Shown here piece by piece: positions 16,438 to 24,885 of a stretch of 39,476 nucleotides of DNA; within the stretch, counting starts at the first letter, position 1, and each line of letters opens with the position of its first letter. Origin of the DNA: Akkermansia muciniphila. GTDB lineage: Bacteria > Verrucomicrobiota > Verrucomicrobiia > Verrucomicrobiales > Akkermansiaceae. The translations under genes and the position numbers were made by a program. Below the pieces are notes generated by a model that worked only from the letters and a program-made list of their open reading frames with translations, had not been told where the DNA came from and ran no database searches. The stretch lies in contig CAMAYN010000012.1 of the NCBI GenBank assembly GCA_945862285.1, positions 1 through 39,476 on the forward strand, read 5' to 3'.

Positions 16438-17694
16438 ATGCCCGAGATGAATGCCATGGCGTTAGGTTTATTGGTCATGATTTTCTTGGTATGGAAGCTC
16501 GATTTTGTGGCGACGCTGTTAGGCTTGAAGAGTTTTGCAATTGCTTTGCCTGATCGGCTACGTGGCATGTGGACGGAGGAAGCATACGAAAAGGCAAGAC
16601 AGTATCATACGGATTCGTCACGATTTTCGATAGCAAAAAGTGTCGCATCATTGATGACCATACTGGTGTTTTGGTTATTGGGTGGATTTTCTTGGCTCGA
16701 TGGTCTTACCCGCGGCTGGTTTCCCGATCAGCCGATCTTGATGGGCTTGGCGTTTTTTGGCGTATTGTTTGGTGGGCAGGCAATATTAGCCTTGCCGTGG
16801 GCTTGGTATGATACGTTTGTGATTGAGACGCGCTATGGGTTCAATAAAATGACTCCATCCGTGTTTTTTGCCGATCAAGGAAAGGGGCTATTGTTGGCCG
16901 TGATCATTGGCGGCCCCATTGCGGCCTTGGTTTTGTGGATTTTCGGTAGTGTGAGCATGCCATGGCTATGGGCGTGGTTGGCGTTTTCGGTCATTCAAAT
17001 CATCATGCTGATCTTGGCTCCCGTGGTATTTTTACCGCTATTCAATAAATACGAGCCGATGCCGGATGGCGAACTCAAACAGGCGATCGAGGAGATGGCA
17101 CGGCGTTGCCATTTTCCTTTGACGGGATTGTATATCGTCGATGGCTCTAAGCGTTCCACGAAGGCAAATGCACAATTCATCGGCTTTGGGAAAACGAAGA
17201 AAATCGCCTTATTCGACACGTTGGTGGAGAAGCATAGTGTGGCAGAGTTAGTTGCCGTTTTGGCACATGAAATTGGACATTTTCAATGCAAACATGTGCC
17301 GCAGAGGTTGATCGCATCAATCGTGCAAAGCGGGGTGTTATTTTTTCTGATCGGCCTAGCGACGGATGGTAATGGCGTTTTTTCGCGGATGCTCTTTGAC
17401 GCCTTTGGCGTAGCGCAGATTTCCCCACATGTCGGTTTGGTATTGTTCATGATTTTGTTTTCGCCCGTGTCATGTTTTCTGGGAGTGGTTTTCAACGCGT
17501 GGTCGCGCAAGCATGAATTTGAGGCCGATGCCTATGCGGCAAAGTACAGTTCCGCAGCGGATTTAATTTCTGCGTTGAAGCAATTAACGGTGGATAACTT
17601 AAGCCATCCAACGCCACATCCCCTACGGGTTTGGCTTGATTACTCTCATCCTCCTATGATTGAGCGTTTGGAGGCCTTGGAGAAGCATCGCTAA
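16438..17694 (+). CDS. M48 family zinc metalloprotease (CAAX prenyl protease 1 / Ste24-like)
   Basis: Integral-membrane metalloprotease of 418 aa with several transmembrane segments. The zinc site is A-H-E-I-G-H at about residue 278 with the third ligand in E-F-E-A-D-A-Y-A-A-K. The first membrane helix (A-L-G-L-L-V-M-I-F-L-V) followed by R-G-M-W-T-E-E-A-Y-E-K-A-R-Q-Y is the Ste24 N-terminus. Bacterial members degrade or process membrane proteins in quality control; prenyl-protein processing is not expected here. The frame is open to 16351; the ATG at 16438 or 16447 fits the first helix best. Confidence 0.88.
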   Translation: MPEMNAMALGLLVMIFLVWKLDFVATLLGLKSFAIALPDRLRGMWTEEAYEKARQYHTDSSRFSIAKSVASLMTILVFWLLGGFSWLDGLTRGWFPDQPILMGLAFFGVLFGGQAILALPWAWYDTFVIETRYGFNKMTPSVFFADQGKGLLLAVIIGGPIAALVLWIFGSVSMPWLWAWLAFSVIQIIMLILAPVVFLPLFNKYEPMPDGELKQAIEEMARRCHFPLTGLYIVDGSKRSTKANAQFIGFGKTKKIALFDTLVEKHSVAELVAVLAHEIGHFQCKHVPQRLIASIVQSGVLFFLIGLATDGNGVFSRMLFDAFGVAQISPHVGLVLFMILFSPVSCFLGVVFNAWSRKHEFEADAYAAKYSSAADLISALKQLTVDNLSHPTPHPLRVWLDYSHPPMIERLEALEKHR

Positions 17695-17710
17695 GAAAAT
17701 ACCAAGCAAA

Positions 17711-18943
17711 CTAGGGCATCATTTTCCGATTCGCTTCGGCAAAAGCTTTCCCCATAAGGGCAAAAGTTTTTGCACAACCGAGGTAGTGATAGCCGGCATT
17801 TGACGCGCCGCGTGCCCATTTTTTTGCTTCATCGGCGCTAATGATTTCGGCTTCGTATTTCTTCAGATATTCCTTCTGCGCGGCATCGTCCATGGTGCCG
17901 TCTTTGTTTGGAGCATTTTTGCTTTTGCTGCGCAGCAAATGAGCCATTTGTTTTACTTTCCCTCGCTTTTGATCGATGAGGTCAAGTTCCACTGCCCAAA
18001 ACGGTGCCGTTTCCACGGCCGCCACGTTACCTTGAAATTCGGGTAATGCGGCGGGTGCTGCCATCGCCTTACGAAATGCGACGGTATTCCCTTCGGCCTT
18101 TTCTCCACCTACTCCGAGCACTCCGATGACGAATGGCATCTTCGGCGCATTCAGATCCTTACGCACATCGCGGATGAAATGCGCAAGCAAATCACTGTAT
18201 TGCGAGTAGTCGCGCGTCTTGCCATCGGCCCCGGCGGGATAGGTGTTGCCATCGACGAGATCGTTAAAGCCTTGGAACCAAATAAAACCAGAAATTTCAT
18301 ATCCAGCAGCAGGGTCGTAGGATGGGCAAATCCGTTTCGGGTCGGCGAGCACGTGCTTTACGTGATCTACCATGTAGCGGTAAAATCGTCCTGACTCCTT
18401 TGCCTTCGTGGCTTTTGCTTCGTCGATGTTTTTCCCCTGCTTTTGCATCTGCGCGATCTGAGCATCGCTAAAAGTGTAAGTGCCAGCACTGGGAGGACGG
18501 AATTCTGTGTTGAGGCTTCTGCCACCCCAAGCGGTTTTGATGAGTAACACAGGTTCATCCAGTGCGGCATCCATCGTTAGACCAAAGGTAAATTCAGGCC
18601 CAATTTTCCCGCCATCTTTGGTGGGATTTGCACCGCGTGCACCATATCCAGCGGTGAGTTTCCCTGCGCCTTCGCCATTGGCATTCCCTTCATAATGGCC
18701 AGTAAGATAGGAAATCCACGCATTGTCTGCCACGGCGGGCTGACCATCAGTGCCGCGCATCATTTTTAGTAACGGAGCCGTGGCGGGATCATCGCCGATG
18801 TAGTCGAAGGTCTCAATACGCGCATGACCTTCCATATTCGACTGCCCGGCTAAAATGAACACCTTGAGCTTCTTGGATGGGGCAGCAATAGAAAAGGAAA
18901 GGAGTGACAGGGTTATAGAAAGAAAAGAAATGGCACGTTTCAT
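17711..18943 (-). CDS. secreted SASA-family carbohydrate esterase (sialate O-acetylesterase-like)
   Basis: SGNH-type esterase of 410 aa. It has a signal peptide (MKRAISFLSITLSLLSFSIA) and the nucleophile block FILAGQSNMEGHAR (Ser in G-Q-S-N-M). It also has the G-G-R-S-L and I-S-G-F-I-W-F-Q-G-F-N-D blocks typical of PF03629. The family removes acetyl groups from sialic acid or plant polysaccharides in the periplasm or outside the cell. Together with the rhamnosidase and sulfatase in this window it suggests complex-polysaccharide degradation. The chosen start (18943) follows the signal peptide; the frame is open to 18997. Confidence 0.8.
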   Translation of the reverse strand: MKRAISFLSITLSLLSFSIAAPSKKLKVFILAGQSNMEGHARIETFDYIGDDPATAPLLKMMRGTDGQPAVADNAWISYLTGHYEGNANGEGAGKLTAGYGARGANPTKDGGKIGPEFTFGLTMDAALDEPVLLIKTAWGGRSLNTEFRPPSAGTYTFSDAQIAQMQKQGKNIDEAKATKAKESGRFYRYMVDHVKHVLADPKRICPSYDPAAGYEISGFIWFQGFNDLVDGNTYPAGADGKTRDYSQYSDLLAHFIRDVRKDLNAPKMPFVIGVLGVGGEKAEGNTVAFRKAMAAPAALPEFQGNVAAVETAPFWAVELDLIDQKRGKVKQMAHLLRSKSKNAPNKDGTMDDAAQKEYLKKYEAEIISADEAKKWARGASNAGYHYLGCAKTFALMGKAFAEANRKMMP

Positions 18944-19252
18944 AATGGCTTTTTGATGTGAATCATCAGTGGCGAAATACGTGATCGATTGATCCATCTT
19001 TCATAAGAATACCGACTCACTCGCCGCATGTGTGAAATTTACCGTTTACAAAATGGGGCTGTATTCTCATTGCACCCGACGCGAATCGTCATCGCTCTCC
19101 CGATAGGCGAGGCAAAGATCATCGCGGATGAGGCAGCGCCAAGATAGGCAGAATAATAGGAGTCATGGTTAGCTTCGCACGGTAGGAAAGATCTCATCGG
19201 GAAAAGAGATTGTCATTCTTCACTACCATTGAGGATTCAGATTCGCCTGTTC
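18944..19252. other. intergenic region, no gene seen
   Basis: The 309 bp between the esterase start and the end of the thioredoxin-like gene hold no supported ORF. It should contain the esterase promoter and the end of the MNIO cluster transcript. I saw only a weak 5-bp stem (ATCTC/GAGAT, about 19189-19211) and no clear terminator. Confidence 0.4.
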
Positions 19253-20269
19253 CTATTCTGCCGTAAGTAATAATTGAAAATACGTTTGCGGCATGGGTTG
19301 CGCAGGGAGAACGACTTTCACTTCCTCTTGCGCGCCTAGGTCTGTGATGGTAGTGCCCAGAGGCATCGTTGACGGCTCCCACGTTGTTAGATTGTTGGAT
19401 TGTCGAATGTTGGCCGTGACTCCTGTGATATTCTTGGCGCGGCGGTAGCTAATTTCCCATGTATTTCCTTGACGCCGCAAAGACAAGCCGGGGTCTTGAG
19501 AGTGGGCTTGGAGCGGGTGAGTGCCATGAAAAAACTCGCGAAGATTCACGATGCCATCGCCATCGGCATCAGCCAACGCGGCGGATTTTCCAACCGGGAA
19601 CGTAAAGCTGCTTTGCCAAGACGCAAAGCTGGTGAGCACGGGAGCGGGTGTAATGGCGTTAATGAGAGCTTGGGCGTTTGTGGCATTGCTAGAGGTGAAT
19701 TCATTTTGGTTCATGATGATTTGCCGGTAGCCATGCGATGCGGAATTGCGAACCATGTTCAGAACTACTACGCGGCGACGATCATCTTCCCAATCGTAAA
19801 GGTTGCTGGAGTTCACGCCACTAGGGAATCCGCCGCGATAATATCCTAAGAGGGCGCGCGGGGATTGACGCTGGGCATTGGCATCGAGTCCCCATTGTTC
19901 GTAGCCATTTCTACTCGCGAAGGTGGAATTCGTGGAATCCCAATTGCTAGCAGGTTCGGTAGAGAGAAGAATGCTGTCAATTTCGATGCCATGGTTATTT
20001 TTCCCGCGCAAGCTTCCACGGCTAGTAGCGTTAAAAGGAGCGATGATTCCAGAACCGACGGCTGAGGCATTGCTTTGGCAAAACGGGCACCATGGAGTCA
20101 TCATCATCACAACAAGAATTTTCCCTTCATACTGATCCAGTGATGAATTATTGAACGATGTACCATTGCGCACGGCAAAGTTTTGGTTGGTTGATAATGT
20201 GCCAACGGAGAGTTCTTGGGCGTGAACAGCAAGGCTTGTGATGAGTAGAGCAAAGAAGAATATTTTCAT
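19253..20269 (-). CDS. secreted thioredoxin-fold protein with Asp-rich calcium-type repeat
   Basis: Exported 338-aa protein with signal peptide MKIFFFALLITSLAVHAQ. A thioredoxin/TlpA-like domain (about residues 25-215) carries the active-site motif W-C-P-F-C. An acidic D-A-D-G-D-G-I-V-N-L-R-E-F-F motif near residue 240 resembles an EF-hand or thrombospondin-type-3 calcium loop. A C-terminal beta-rich domain ends Y-F-Q-L-L-L-T. It could reduce or oxidise cysteines of partner proteins in the periplasm. It is the last gene of the minus-strand cluster and starts 16 bp after the beta-barrel gene. A role in handling the Cys-rich peptide is an inference from context. Confidence 0.72.
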   Translation of the reverse strand: MKIFFFALLITSLAVHAQELSVGTLSTNQNFAVRNGTSFNNSSLDQYEGKILVVMMMTPWCPFCQSNASAVGSGIIAPFNATSRGSLRGKNNHGIEIDSILLSTEPASNWDSTNSTFASRNGYEQWGLDANAQRQSPRALLGYYRGGFPSGVNSSNLYDWEDDRRRVVVLNMVRNSASHGYRQIIMNQNEFTSSNATNAQALINAITPAPVLTSFASWQSSFTFPVGKSAALADADGDGIVNLREFFHGTHPLQAHSQDPGLSLRRQGNTWEISYRRAKNITGVTANIRQSNNLTTWEPSTMPLGTTITDLGAQEEVKVVLPAQPMPQTYFQLLLTAE

Positions 20270-20285
20270 AGTAAGGGGAGTGGGG

Positions 20286-21374
20286 TTAGAATTGATAAGA
20301 AGCAGCGAATCTCAAGGTGAGCCAATCGCGATCACGGTAAAGATTGCCGAAAAATCGGTTGTCATCGGAAAGCTGCGCATAGTCTGCTGTTAAAAAGCCG
20401 ATGCTGCTGCTGATGGCGAGGTCGCCGTGATCCCAAAGGATACCAGCAAAAATTTCTGCCGATTCCAAGGCGGGGGCTTGGGCATTGAAGCCGGAGTTTT
20501 CGATTTCTCCACTGTCAGAATAGCGTCGATAGCCCGTAATGAGCGTCCATTCCGGGAGGAAGTTCCACTCGATTTGGGCCGAGGCAAAGAGGGCATCAAA
20601 GGTGGGCGCTTCCTCGGTATAGCCCGCCGTGAGGCGAAATGCCACGGGACCAGACACTGCACCGAGAGACTGACGAATGCCGTAGCGAACCTCGCGTTCT
20701 GAGATTTCCCGTGCCGAGAGAAATGTCTCACTTTTGAGCCACGGGTTGATGGGTTGCTCGGAACGCAAGCCGACGCTCCATGTGGTGAGTTCATCGCGGT
20801 CAGAAACGGGGCGCCCGAGAGCGCCATCGAAACTCCAGCCGGGGGCGATAGTATCGCGTCCGTAGTCGATGTTAAGTTCCAACTTGCCGTAGTTGGGGAG
20901 TTGGTTGAAGGAATACGTGGTGCCGAAGGCATAGCCCCGGGGATCAGGTTCGGTGTAAGCGGGAAAGCTGCCAAAGAACTGTTGATAGAATTGCGAAATC
21001 CAGATGGAGCGGTGGTCGGCAAATCCCTCGTAACCACGGAGACGGAGTCCGAGGGAGTGAGATTTGCCGAAGTTACGGGTGGCGGCGATGTTGCCCTGCC
21101 ATGTTTGTTCATCGAGCGTGACATCGGCACCAAACAAGACAGGTGAGTAGTCGATTCTGTAATCGTTCAAGCCAAGGCCAAGATCGATAGTCCATGGGCC
21201 TTCTTTACCCGAATAGAGAAATTGGTAAGCCGCTACGGAAATATCGTTGCTGTGGAGAAATTCGCTGGAGAGATCGACTTTCTGGATGCCAGAAAACCAG
21301 AAGTCCTGCGCCACTAGCGGCAAGGTCAGCAGTGAAGGTGAGCTGAGCAGAGTAAGGATGATTGTTTTTTTCAT
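20286..21374 (-). CDS. outer-membrane beta-barrel protein (DUF3570-like)
   Basis: 362-aa protein with a signal peptide (MKKTIILTLLSSPSLLTLPLVAQ) and many amphipathic strands with alternating aromatic residues and tight turns (for example W-T-I-D-L-G-L-G-L). It ends in Y-Q-F, the terminal Phe used for BAM-mediated barrel insertion. By position, directly downstream of a tiny Cys-rich lipoprotein and upstream of a thioredoxin-like gene, it resembles the DUF3570 barrels that occur beside DUF4266 lipoproteins; the family assignment is from context more than sequence. Spacing is 13 bp after the lipoprotein gene and 16 bp before the thioredoxin gene, so one transcript is likely. Possible role: channel or receptor for the peptide or its metal. 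Confidence 0.65.
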   Translation of the reverse strand: MKKTIILTLLSSPSLLTLPLVAQDFWFSGIQKVDLSSEFLHSNDISVAAYQFLYSGKEGPWTIDLGLGLNDYRIDYSPVLFGADVTLDEQTWQGNIAATRNFGKSHSLGLRLRGYEGFADHRSIWISQFYQQFFGSFPAYTEPDPRGYAFGTTYSFNQLPNYGKLELNIDYGRDTIAPGWSFDGALGRPVSDRDELTTWSVGLRSEQPINPWLKSETFLSAREISEREVRYGIRQSLGAVSGPVAFRLTAGYTEEAPTFDALFASAQIEWNFLPEWTLITGYRRYSDSGEIENSGFNAQAPALESAEIFAGILWDHGDLAISSSIGFLTADYAQLSDDNRFFGNLYRDRDWLTLRFAASYQF

Positions 21375-21387
21375 GGGATTGGATCAA

Positions 21388-21627
21388 TTAGCGGCAAGAG
21401 GCGCAGCCGCCGGCCGTAATGGTTGAGCCATTGCTGCGACCTGTTTCTAGTTGTCCGGGTAAGGCACAATCAATGGTGCGGGCGCCTTGTGCGGAGAAAT
21501 TCAACGACGGACGATTGAAGGAAACCTGATCGACGATGCCAACGGGTTGACAGCTTGGCACAAGAACGAGCGAGGCGAGTGGGATGAAGCAAGCGCGGGA
21601 GAGACGAGAGCGGAGGTGGTATTTCAT
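21388..21627 (-). CDS. small Cys-rich lipoprotein, DUF4266-like
   Basis: 79-aa protein. The N-terminus MKYHLRSRLSRACFIPLASL leads to a possible lipobox (V-P-S-C), so it is probably lipidated. The short mature part has V-S-F-N-R-P-S-L-N-F, an internal Cys and the tail QLETGRSNGSTITAGGCASCR. The layout (short lipoprotein, Arg-Pro near the N-terminus, Gly-rich C-x-C-type end) resembles DUF4266, whose tail is usually GGGCGCN-like; here it is GGCASCR. It lies 86 bp after the DUF2063 gene and 13 bp before the barrel gene. The frame extends to 21663, but the signal sequence fixes the start. A role in metal binding at the membrane is inferred only. Confidence 0.6.
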   Translation of the reverse strand: MKYHLRSRLSRACFIPLASLVLVPSCQPVGIVDQVSFNRPSLNFSAQGARTIDCALPGQLETGRSNGSTITAGGCASCR

Positions 21628-21713
21628 AATGGGAAAGTTACGAGGATAGGAAGTCCGCAGCAAAATATGTGATAGCTGTCGGTTTTTTCCGAAATGAAAG
21701 TTGTTGGCGGTTA

Positions 21714-22601
21714 CTAAAGCGAAAGTGTCTGCGAACTCATGCGGTCGATGCCATGCCAGTCTGCGGTGGGATCGAGTTCCATATCGCCTCGCTTACCACG
21801 AATGCCGAGCCAGCGGTGATTTTGCCATTTGGCAAAGAAGCGTGTGATATCATCGGCTGAAGGAGTTGGTTCGGGCAATGATTCGAAGAGATCGGCGAGG
21901 GTGATGCCGGATTGCAGTTTTTCTAACAAGATTGTTTCAACAAGTTCGAGTCGCTCGTGGTGGCTGTGCCCACGCGTACCACGCCAGACGGCAATGTGTA
22001 TGTCTCCACTGGGCAGCGCGGCGGCGGAAGGAAAGGTTTCCCATTCCCAAGCGAGATCTGCTGGCACGGGGAGGTGGAGGATTTTGACGTAGTCTTGGAG
22101 TTCGATGACGGAACTTTGAATATCAGAGGGTTGGGGAATGGCGGATTGCGCGGACTCAAAGCATTCCATGAAAGCGTATTCGATACGGGCGATGCTGCTG
22201 AGCCAATGGCGTTGCACGGAGGAGAGCACGGGTGAGTTGGCAAGAAAGGTCGGGAACGCCTCGCCGAGGTGGCGGAGAGTGTAGCTACGAGAAGGGCGAG
22301 CCAGCAGGTAGGACTCGATGAGTGACCAAAACAGAGTTTCATCGGTCATGCGGCGGAGGATGGGGAAATCTTCGGCTAAGGAATCGAGGATACGGAACCA
22401 ATATTGGCGGTGGTAGAGTTCGAGCCGTTCTGCCGAACTAAGAGCAGGACCGGGTTTGATCAGTTCATCAGCGACACGAAAAAATTCTGGCGAGTGTTCT
22501 TCAGCAGAAGAAGGTAGCTCGGTGGCAGCTCTGCTAGAGCCACGCAACGGGAGAAGCAGGGCTCGGAAGAACGTTTGCTGGAGTTTCTCAAGCGGTTGCA
22601 T
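21714..22601 (-). CDS. DUF2063 family protein, MNIO partner (BufC/HvfC/GigB-like)
   Basis: 295-aa protein. The start M-Q-P-L-E-K-L-Q-Q-T-F-F-R-A-L matches the usual N-terminus of the DUF2063 DNA-binding-like domain, and L-E-L-Y-H-R-Q-Y-W-F-R-I-L-D-S-L-A-E-D-F-P-I-L is the family signature. The C-terminal part is a second, variable domain. In characterised systems this protein binds the precursor peptide leader and delivers it to the MNIO enzyme. The chosen ATG overlaps the end of the MNIO gene by 14 bp, which indicates translational coupling; another ATG nine codons upstream is possible. The frame is open far upstream, but that part is antisense-like shadow of the MNIO gene in another frame. 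Confidence 0.85.
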   Translation of the reverse strand: MQPLEKLQQTFFRALLLPLRGSSRAATELPSSAEEHSPEFFRVADELIKPGPALSSAERLELYHRQYWFRILDSLAEDFPILRRMTDETLFWSLIESYLLARPSRSYTLRHLGEAFPTFLANSPVLSSVQRHWLSSIARIEYAFMECFESAQSAIPQPSDIQSSVIELQDYVKILHLPVPADLAWEWETFPSAAALPSGDIHIAVWRGTRGHSHHERLELVETILLEKLQSGITLADLFESLPEPTPSADDITRFFAKWQNHRWLGIRGKRGDMELDPTADWHGIDRMSSQTLSL

Positions 22602-23457
22602 GGGTTGGTGTGGTTTCGATTCGTGCATTCGATTGATGCCATTGTTCGGACTTTTTGGCCTCGGCCCAGACTTCTTGAAAGGTGGGAATGCTGGCATCCC
22701 ATTCGAGCAGGGTGGCGGTGGGACCACAGCGTTCGATGGCACGTGCATAGAGTTTCCAAACGGGATCGATGACGGGGTGGTCGTGGGTGTCGATGATGAA
22801 TCGTTCGTAACGTGAGTGACCCGCGATGTGGATTTGGGCGACACGCTCAGCGGGAATGAAGTTTACGTAGTCAAGGGGATCGAAGCCGTGGTTGACAGAG
22901 GAGACGTAGATGTTGTTAACGTCGAGTAGGATGCCGACATTGGCGGCCTCGACGACTTCGGCAAGGAATTGCCATTCAGTCATTTCATCGTCGTTGAATT
23001 CGGCATAGCTACTGACGTTTTCCATGGCGAGGGGAACCTCGAGGAAGTCTTGGGCGATGCGGAGGTTGGCGGCGGTTTTTTTTACTGCCTCAAAAGTATA
23101 AGGCATGGGCAGGAGGTCGTGGCTCATACTTCCATCGACGCTACCCCAGCAGAGGTGATCAGAAATCCATGGGGTTTTGGTGCGTTTGATCAGATCTTTG
23201 AGGCGGCGGAGATGATCGAAGTCAAGGCCGTTGGCATTGCCAGGGTAGAGTCCTACGCCGTGTTGCACGACGCGATATTGATCAAGAATGGTATCGAGAA
23301 TTGCTAGAGGGCGACCGCCTCGCACCATGAAGTTTTCGGAAATGATTTCAAACCAATCGACGGTAGGCTTTTCGCTGAGGATGTGGTCGTAATGTGGGAC
23401 ACGCAGGCCGATGCCTGTGCGCAGCGTGACACCGTTGGTAAATTGGGGATGCGCCAT
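22588..23457 (-). CDS. DUF692 multinuclear non-haem iron oxygenase (MNIO), BufB/HvfB/GigA-like
   Basis: 289-aa TIM-barrel enzyme, essentially full length. Expected metal-ligand regions are present: W-F-E-I-I-S-E (about 35-41), Q-H-G-V-G (H66), S-D-H-L-C-W (D100, H101), M-E-N-V-S-S-Y (E146), LLDVNNIYVSSVNHGFDP (D179, N181, H190), Q-I-H-I-A-G-H (H210, H214), D-T-H-D-H-P-V (223-229) and L-L-E-W-D (E252). MNIOs use two or three irons to oxidise Cys or Asp residues of ribosomal peptides, for example to oxazolone-thioamide or thiooxazole groups that bind copper. The gene starts 11 bp after the anti-sigma gene and overlaps the DUF2063 gene. The presumed substrate is the CKGKDG peptide at 24937-25269. 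Confidence 0.93.
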   Translation of the reverse strand: MAHPQFTNGVTLRTGIGLRVPHYDHILSEKPTVDWFEIISENFMVRGGRPLAILDTILDQYRVVQHGVGLYPGNANGLDFDHLRRLKDLIKRTKTPWISDHLCWGSVDGSMSHDLLPMPYTFEAVKKTAANLRIAQDFLEVPLAMENVSSYAEFNDDEMTEWQFLAEVVEAANVGILLDVNNIYVSSVNHGFDPLDYVNFIPAERVAQIHIAGHSRYERFIIDTHDHPVIDPVWKLYARAIERCGPTATLLEWDASIPTFQEVWAEAKKSEQWHQSNARIETTPTHATA

Positions 23458-23468
23458 GAATGAGGGGA

Positions 23469-23813
23469 CTAGGGTTTTTGATCAGGCTGCCCTGTGTTAG
23501 CGATGGTCTGAAGTTCTTCGCGAAGGTGTTGGATAAACTTCGGATCTGGTTGCTGGGATTCGTTGTTTTTTACATGAAAATACACAAGGCGACGCAGGGA
23601 ATTCATTTGTTTCGTGACCCTACGGCAAACACTACAGATGCTGTAATGCATCAGAAAGATCAGCTTCTCACGGGACGTAAGTTTTCGATCCATCGACTGA
23701 CAATGAAGTTGATTAAAGTGTTGGCAGGAGAGATGAAGCTTAAATAGTATGGGTCCCATACGTTGATGGCTACGCCGATACGACTCTGGTGGTGGTGGCA
23801 GATTGGTTTTCAT
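23469..23813 (-). CDS. zinc-finger anti-sigma factor
   Basis: 114-aa cytoplasmic protein. The motif H-Y-S-I-C-S-V-C (H56, C60, C63) is the H-x3-C-x2-C ZAS/zf-HC2 zinc site. Before it, L-S-C-Q-H-F-N-Q-L and D-R-K-L-T-S-R-E-K follow the usual pattern of short anti-sigma proteins, and after it comes a Lys/Arg-rich helix. There is no membrane segment, so it is a soluble sensor type that could respond to metal or redox through the zinc site. The start at 23813 overlaps the sigma stop as ATGA, which gives tight coupling of sigma and anti-sigma levels. The frame extends to 23927 inside the sigma gene, but that is out of place for the family. Confidence 0.82.
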   Translation of the reverse strand: MKTNLPPPPESYRRSHQRMGPILFKLHLSCQHFNQLHCQSMDRKLTSREKLIFLMHYSICSVCRRVTKQMNSLRRLVYFHVKNNESQQPDPKFIQHLREELQTIANTGQPDQKP

Positions 23814-24388
23814 CGATTGAGTGATTCTTGCAAGCACAGCCGCAGGGCTTGACGGGCGCGGGTTAGCATGACGGCGGCGCTGCCCTCGGTGATGCCAGCG
23901 ATTTTTGCGGCTTCCGCTACAGAACAATCATCTACTTCCCGAGCGGTGAAGAGCAGGTGAAGGCGCGGCGGGAGTTTCTCCATGCAAAAAGCAATCCATT
24001 TGCGGAGATCAGAATTTTGTGCGGCGATGGCGGGAGATTGACAGAGGCTAGTGGTGCCGTGATTTGGGTTGATGGTCCAATCCCCATGCTCGTTAAAAAT
24101 CCCTTCGACTCCAACCGAGTCATGAGATTCTTCATCGAGAGATACTTCTGGCCTGCGTGCCTTCGATCGATGATGATCGATGATTTTATGACGCAGTATT
24201 CCCGTAAGCCAAGTAAGTAATGGTGCTTCACCTTGGTATGTTGCTTGGGCTTTCCATGCAGCAAGGAGAGCATCTTGGACGAGGTCTTGGGCGAGGTGAT
24301 GATCTCTCAAACGAGAAAAAGCATAACCATAGAGAGCTGGAGCATGCTCCATGAATGACTCGATGATAATATGACTTGCAGTGTTCAC
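23810..24388 (-). CDS. ECF-type RNA polymerase sigma factor
   Basis: About 192 aa. Region 2 contains L-Y-G-Y-A-F-S-R-L, D-L-V-Q-D-A-L-L-A-A-W-K and T-W-L-T-G-I-L-R-H-K-I-I-D-H-H-R. Region 4 contains L-P-P-R-L-H-L-L-F-T-A-R-E and E-A-A-K-I-A-G-I-T-E-G-S-A-A-V-M-L-T-R-A-R. The middle part F-N-E-H-G-D-W is shared with a known ECF subgroup that pairs with short ZAS anti-sigmas. The start is unsure: GTG at 24388 (8 bp after the DoxX stop) gives a full region 2; ATG at 24352 trims it; the open frame reaches 24547 inside doxX. It probably directs transcription of this cluster, starting at the peptide gene promoter. Confidence 0.85.
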   Translation of the reverse strand: MNTASHIIIESFMEHAPALYGYAFSRLRDHHLAQDLVQDALLAAWKAQATYQGEAPLLTWLTGILRHKIIDHHRSKARRPEVSLDEESHDSVGVEGIFNEHGDWTINPNHGTTSLCQSPAIAAQNSDLRKWIAFCMEKLPPRLHLLFTAREVDDCSVAEAAKIAGITEGSAAVMLTRARQALRLCLQESLNR

Positions 24389-24395
24389 GGGTAAT

Positions 24396-24848
24396 TCAAT
24401 GTTGGAGTAAGAATTTTTTATACCAAGGCTGGAGGATGGAGTCGATGGAGATTTTTCCGCCACCATAAGCCATGGTAACAAGAGCGACAACAAGGAAGGA
24501 AAAAGGTGATTGGTCAGTAAAATCCGATAGTGACAAAAACGCTTCATCGCGATGAGCGGTGAGATAGGCTACAATCATGGTGAAGACTAATGGCGCTGAG
24601 ATGATGCGTGTTCCAAGTCCAATAAGCAATAGAAGCCCTCCGATCATTTCTGTGCCGCCTGCGAGCATGGCCTGAAACTTAGGTAGCGGCAAATGGAGAG
24701 ATTCGAAAAAATTTGTGGTACGTTCTAAGTTCATCAACTTACCCTTACCGGTCAGATAAAATCCCCAGCCAATCGTGATACGTAAAAAAAGTAAAACGGC
24801 TGATTGCAAATAAGGCATTACAGCGAGCGCAAATGAGAGAATTTTCAT
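24396..24848 (-). CDS. DoxX family membrane protein (BufD/HvfD/GigT-like)
   Basis: 150-aa protein with four membrane helices (about 8-28, 60-80, 84-104 and 116-136). DoxX signatures are seen: L-R-I-T-I-G-W-G-F-Y-L-T-G-K-G-K-L near helix 1, the segment GGTEMIGGLLLLIGLGTR, and the segment SPFSFLVVALVTMAYGGG. DoxX proteins accompany most DUF2063/DUF692 peptide operons, where they are thought to supply redox or quinone-linked function or help in transport. It is separated from the peptide gene by a strong hairpin and from the sigma gene by about 8 bp. Confidence 0.85.
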   Translation of the reverse strand: MKILSFALAVMPYLQSAVLLFLRITIGWGFYLTGKGKLMNLERTTNFFESLHLPLPKFQAMLAGGTEMIGGLLLLIGLGTRIISAPLVFTMIVAYLTAHRDEAFLSLSDFTDQSPFSFLVVALVTMAYGGGKISIDSILQPWYKKFLLQH

Positions 24849-24885
24849 GAAATGATTTGTCGTTTGTGAAAAAAATCAAGTTTTG

